Source: Acholoe squamosa
Taxonomy: Eukaryota; Annelida; Polychaeta; Phyllodocida; Polynoidae
Direction of reading: 5' to 3'
Length of the DNA stretch: 64,000 nucleotides
Assembly: GCA_949317995.1 (NCBI GenBank)
Contig: OX439044.1
Location: 29,646,733-29,710,732 of the forward strand
The notes under the pieces were generated by a model, which did no database searches, was not told where the DNA came from, and worked only from the letters and a program-made list of their open reading frames with translations. Positions 59,140-64,000 of the stretch are shown one piece after another (the stretch's first letter is position 1; every line of letters begins with the position of its first letter). The position numbers and the translations under genes are program-made.

Positions 59140-60626
59140 ATGGGTCTTAGAGAACCGAATTTCTATGAAAACGCCAATTAAATGGGCTTCAAGATTTAAA
59201 ATTAATAAGACATTTATAACTGACACCTTTTTCCATTTCATAATAACACAGGTTTATTCAGACACTTTCACAACCAGAAAATAAAACACTTTGCACGTGT
59301 CCTTTAAAGCATAGACAGACAGGAGATTAGCGAACTTCAGTGTGGGCTTTGGTAGTTCAAGGTCAGACAACACTAACGCCCCCTTCAGTATAATAACAGG
59401 ACTACCCAGCTCACCTCTAAATCAGATTCACAACTCGAGAAGTATATTTTGCGAGATATTTACACAAAGATCATTTAACCTTCGATCTCCATTTGTTCTC
59501 ATGTCCTGTATTTGGGATTTTGAGAGTTGGCCGTTTAATAACCACTTTTTTTTTTTTTTTACATATGATAACAATATTCAAGCGGAATTTATTTCATTTA
59601 ATAATGCAGAGCTGCCAGGGGAGCAGCTGAATTTGAGATTAAGTCAAGATCATGGGTGTGGAAAACAGGGGGGACAGGGGGACATGTCCCCCCCCCCACT
59701 TTTGGCCAACTCCTCAAAAGGTCAAAACTAAAAGGTCAAGCAAAGGGACATCAAAAATTGCAGAAACCCCCCCTGGTCCCACCCACTCTGAAATTGCTTC
59801 CCACGCCCCTGAGATTCTGCAGGAAATAAACATAAGTTAGGAGGAATTCCAGTAAAAAAAAAAAAGTCATACGAGAGCAGGTACATAGGCACCCACAAGT
59901 TAAATAACTACGGTCGACTATATACATTGATAACTTTTTTTATGTGGTCAGCATATTTATCCAAATCCCTATGTCAGTTGTACCAACATACATTAAACAA
60001 TTTAAACAGAACTTGCTGCTCTTTTTATTCCCAGAAATGGTCACCAACAGTGACCAATGCTAATACTACAAATCCATTTTTGTCTGAAATTAAAATAAGA
60101 TCACACATTATCACACCACTAATGGGTGAGTGCAAGACTTTCACCAGTACATTTATAAAGACCGACCTTCAAATATCTATTTTGGATAGATTTAGCACCA
60201 TATTTTTGTTCTTGCGATAAGGAAAATACTTAGAATACCACAAACAAATACTGATAATAAACAATCAAGAGATGCATGCAAACTAAAATTCAGATTCTAA
60301 TTTTTTTTTCATTAAGTAACTTAATATCAAATCGGGAACAAGGATAGACATTTAAATTCGTATTGCCATTCCAGAGATTCGAAGTACTGGAGAGCCTTTA
60401 ACAACATATTATAGCATAAGAGTAGAGCTTCTTAAGTGATATGATAGACAAAAGAAAAGGCATGGACCATTTGGACTCGCATTGGGGATTTCACTTCCTT
60501 TTAGATGACCAGTAGAGGCCGAACTATATATTAGTAAACATACTTTCTTAACTGACTTTTTCTCAAGATACCATTAGTCACCATTGACACCCCCTTTTTG
60601 GTGTTTTATTTCATTTGTATTAGCCA
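59140..60626. other. non-coding DNA with a G/C-run element
   Basis: Contains the element at 59650-59811 and poly-T or poly-A runs. Open frames at 59.3-60.2 kb have no recognisable domain. Confidence 0.45.
59650..59811. repeat. element with G-run and C-run core
   Basis: Ends CATGGGTGTGGAAA and TTCCCACGCCCCTG are imperfect inverted repeats. The core GGGGGGACAGGGGGACATGT is followed by a long C run. Looks like a compact MITE with a strongly self-complementary 5' part. Confidence 0.45.
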
Positions 60627-60769
60627 CAGGGATGAAAGTCACAGAGGACGAAAATCCCTGAAATGGTCCAATATTCGCCCCAAAAACCTGGGTTTCTATA
60701 TGAATGTATAGGGCCCTGGAACTTCAAAATCCCTGAAATCAGGGAATTCGCTGAAGACTTGCATCCCTG
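60627..60769. mobile_element. 143-bp MITE, family X copy 2, with 6-bp target duplication
   Basis: Ends CAGGGATGAAAGTC and GACTTGCATCCCTG. Directly flanked by TAGCCA on both sides, a 6-bp target-site duplication. Confidence 0.85.
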
Positions 60770-61358
60770 TAGCCAAGCTTTACTGTATGAAATAGAAAAG
60801 GTGTACCTTGTCTAGTAAGTATCATAGATAGCTTTACACCCTTGTGGCAGCCAAACTTAAAAAAGACATTACATTTAATTATGATAGAAATAAATCAGTG
60901 TCGCCACAGGCCCTTGACCAAAAGAAAGTACCGTAAAATGTATATGAACATAAAATAAAGTAACTAGTGTACGCTGTCCATTTAAGCACAGAAGGCTCAG
61001 GGTAGAAATAGGTTTTACAAGTGTTATCGCTTGTTCTTGGGATAGAAAATTTGATTTGGTATTTGTCAAATATACAAATCCATTGCCAAAGCTATAGGGG
61101 TCGGTGCAGTTATTACAGTGAACCAGAACTTTGGCGTCTTACATTAAGACGCTATAAGTGGCCTAGGCGATGTTATACAGGAACAGAGAGAGAAGTCTCT
61201 GGTTGGGAAGTCATGTTCGTAGTAAGCTTATGGAGAAGTCCCATCAAGCAAAATCAGAGCAGAAATCTATGTTTTCTAAACATATGTTTAGGTTGTTGTT
61301 ACTAAATTCCTTTGTTTATTTTTGGATCAGACAGAAAGAGGAATGTCTGTTTTACTTA
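60770..61358. other. non-coding DNA
   Basis: No recognised gene; overlapping open frames at 61.0-61.45 kb show no domain. Confidence 0.45.
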
Positions 61359-61533
61359 CAGGGATGTAAGTCAGACTGTTTAAGAAATTCTGAAGACACA
61401 TTTAGAAATCCTCCATTTAGTGTAAACATTATCAAAACTTTGATGCAAGAAAGGTAATTTGGTCAAATCTATTAGACACATCTGGTTCAAAAAGTTCTGA
61501 AATCAGACAAAATTCTGAAAACTTACATCCCTG
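61359..61533. mobile_element. 175-bp MITE, family X relative, with 6-bp target duplication
   Basis: Ends CAGGGATGTAAGTC and ACTTACATCCCTG match the family termini, but the interior is different and AT-rich, with TTCTGAA(A/G) repeats. Flanked on both sides by TACTTA, again 6 bp. Confidence 0.75.
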
Positions 61534-62479
61534 TACTTAGTGACATCACTTTTATATCATGATTTCTTGTCAAAAATCGATGATGGAAAATGGATATCAC
61601 TTTTCTGCAAACCAATACCGCCAACCGGGCGGTATAGACTCAAGGGATACCAGGAGCCAATAATAAAGTATAATCAGGTGTTCTAAAATGCTGTATTTCC
61701 ATGAGATTTAAGTAATTGCTACACTGTTTGCTATGTTTTCACCTTGGGGGTGGAGGAGTGAAAGAATTTTGAGTGAATATTTGCATATCAGCATGGAAAA
61801 AAAGCGGTTGACCCAGAATGTGCAACTTGTATTTATTGAAAATAAAATATCTATGTCTAAGTTCCTCTAAATCCTCTCAAAGTTCTCAATTTTTCTTGAA
61901 AAATAAAGTATAAAAAGTATCTGATTCAATCAAAGTATAAATTGATAAAGTATAAATTTGCAAAATTGCTAAAATAAAGTATATACTGTAACTAACGTAT
62001 ACTGTGGTAACATTGATTGAATCAAGCTCATTATGAACAATGTTAACAAGTTATTGTTTACTAAACTGATAAGGACACCATGAAAAAATACCCAGATGGG
62101 ACAGTTCTAAGGGAGGAGTTATTCCAGTCAACTTTGAAAGTAACATACATTAATATTATTATTCTAGTTCCTTAATTCGCAATCAGTGTCAGGGGAATAA
62201 GCTTAATCAGATTGAAAGGGTTCTGAATATACATCTTATTCCCTTTGTTCCTGCCCACCACACATAGTGATAAATCTAGTTAAAATGGCGTAATTTACTG
62301 ACTTAATGCATAAAGAAATGAAAAGTCAAGTATCGCAAGTTTTCTTTGTAAAAATGTTAGTGCCTGCAGCATTAATGGAAGGAAGAGCTCTGCAATAGAA
62401 TTTACAACTTCAAAGATGATTTCATATTGTAAGCCTAAGCTTGCATACTGACAACACACAAATATATCTTATCACAAGG
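61534..62479. other. AT-rich non-coding DNA
   Basis: Contains several AAAGTATA repeats near 61.90-61.98 kb between short inverted TGATTCAATCAA and TTGATTGAATCA. No gene is seen. Confidence 0.5.
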
Positions 62480-62788
62480 TTAGTCTAAATAATTGGACAC
62501 ATGGCCAGACCTAAAATGACCAACGCTGCAAAATCTTTCCATTGCTCCGCCTCTTGATTCATAACAGAGATTATATCCCGGTACGAGAACAGCGGCCTTT
62601 CGCTGTATAATTTTCTCGTCGTTGAGTAAAAAGCACAGGCCCTGAAATGCAACACTCATACTACTACAGATATTATACCCTCTTCTGTGAAAAATAGCCA
62701 TGGATGGAAGCACATAGGTCTCTTGTATACAGGTCAGGTATAGGATACTACTGGACAGTCCCTCCAGATCTATGCAGTACCTTAACAC
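62480..62788 (-). pseudogene. possible LINE endonuclease remnant
   Basis: The minus-strand frame contains ILYLTCIQETYVLPSMAIFH followed by RRGYNICS and GLCFLL. The order resembles the CIQETHL...RGY...GGGVAILI signature of the apurinic-type endonuclease of LINEs. Catalytic context beyond the QET glutamate is not preserved and no RT follows, so this is a weak call. Confidence 0.3.
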
Positions 62789-64000
62789 CAGTGTCTAACA
62801 CTATTGGGCCGGCCTATTATATCCACCAAAGACAATGTCTGTTTTGCATATTATCCAGGAGACAACTGACAGAGGTAGAATCTAGTATGTGCACAAACCC
62901 GGTGACTATCATGATAGGTACAAAGGAATTAGTTTACACCTTCAAGTTTGGATTTTACTGACATGACACAATAATCATATATGAAGCCTTCCTTATTTTC
63001 TTTATCTTAAAATAGAAATATTAAGGTAAGTAAAGTAACAAGGAGAATGGTTTCCTTTTTCATGTCTTTGATTTAGCTTAAATATTGTAATCCTTCTAGT
63101 TATGCAAGCAGGAATAGTAAAAGTAATACAGTACAAAATATCTACAAACCCTTGTCATAAATTCCTGAATTTTGCAGTATTCAACTCAGGTGTCGCTGTG
63201 ATCTCTTTAGGATCTTAACATTTTGAGCAGGGCTTTTGCTAATACAGAAACAAACAAAAAAAAGAGCTCTAAAGTTATAATATACATGAGTAATGCTGAA
63301 ATAATATTAATCATCATATAGTGATTAAAAAATCAAATTTAATCATACAAAAAATTACTCAGTGCAAATTAGATTATGTCAAACATCAACCAAAACAGGA
63401 TGTCTAGATACAATTTGATTAAGAAAAGAGATCACAATGTTTACAAGACTGAGGACCTAGTCAGTGTTCCAGTTCACCTGCCATTACAAAAATATCACAA
63501 TATGTTAGGAGAATAACATGATGAGTATTCTTCGGGTCACATACATGTCTGCAAGGTTTGGACTTGTGAAACCAAAATGTAGAAACAGTGTTACAAATTA
63601 CCTTCAGAATTCAATTTATTATTCTGATTTAACTACAATTCTAATAAAACTAGTAGTGATGAAAGGGTCACCTCAGATATCCTGAGCTTTTTAGAGTTGC
63701 CAATTCCATGTATTTGGAATATTTATTGCCCCAGTTACTATGGGATGCAGGGATACCATTTTATCAATACCATCCACAATAAATTAATCCTTTAAAAAGT
63801 TAGTAATCGCATTAATTTCTGATAAAGGTTCGCTCTTTACCTACCCGGAAATATCAAATTCTTTACAGTTTCTGGGGAATTTTTCATCACTGGAAATACA
63901 AAATCTTTGAACTGATACAATGAACTACTAAAGTACCAACGACAAAATCTACCACAAATGACAAAGGACATTTGTGAGTCAAGTATAGCAAATATCTTAA
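62789..64000. other. non-coding DNA to the window end
   Basis: AT-rich, no recognised gene or repeat. Confidence 0.5.

Overview
The window looks like nuclear DNA of an animal with long introns and many transposons, most likely a marine invertebrate. There are GT-AG introns, no operons, low coding density, AT-rich non-coding DNA, microsatellites, many small foldback DNA transposons, LINE remnants, and one intronless class A GPCR. A dispersed repeat carrying an ACTC/GAGT run beside a TTTAACGCC motif resembles repeats I associate with molluscs and other lophotrochozoans. That assignment is a guess, and amphioxus-like or other invertebrates are not excluded.

Two protein-coding genes can be supported. 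On the + strand, about 8.46-26.90 kb holds an orthologue of TMEM268 (C9orf91 family), pieced together here from eight constitutive-looking exons plus one duplicated exon. It has two membrane segments and a conserved C-terminal domain ending in a stop codon at 26893-26895. Its first exon or exons were not found. The most interesting feature is a 60-nt exon at 24063-24122 that is a diverged, frame-preserving copy of the start of the exon at 26292-26474. Splicing the first copy in place of the second would delete an acidic linker. On the - strand, 54317-55324 is a single-exon, 335-residue rhodopsin-family receptor with ERF instead of DRY and no proline in the TM6 CWxP position.

Layout: 1-960, a 35-bp minisatellite interrupted by a tRNA-like sequence; 0.96-8.45 kb, mostly featureless DNA; 8.46-26.9 kb, TMEM268 with repeat-filled introns; 27-32 kb, mostly non-coding, with CT microsatellites, a CpG-rich promoter-like patch near 30.2-30.57 kb and an unassigned open exon-like stretch near 29.33-29.55 kb; 31-53.5 kb, a transposon-rich zone; 54.3-55.4 kb, the GPCR; 55.4-64 kb, intergenic DNA with more small elements and a possible LINE endonuclease remnant.

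The transposon zone contains foldback MITEs, a ~0.9-kb element with subterminal TTAGTCA repeats, a decayed LINE reverse transcriptase, and an inverted LINE-derived duplication in which each arm carries a TTAA-flanked insertion missing from the other arm. Three copies of one MITE family lie at 58-61.5 kb, two of them with clean 6-bp target-site duplications. All homology calls are from reading the sequence and from memory of families; no database search was run.
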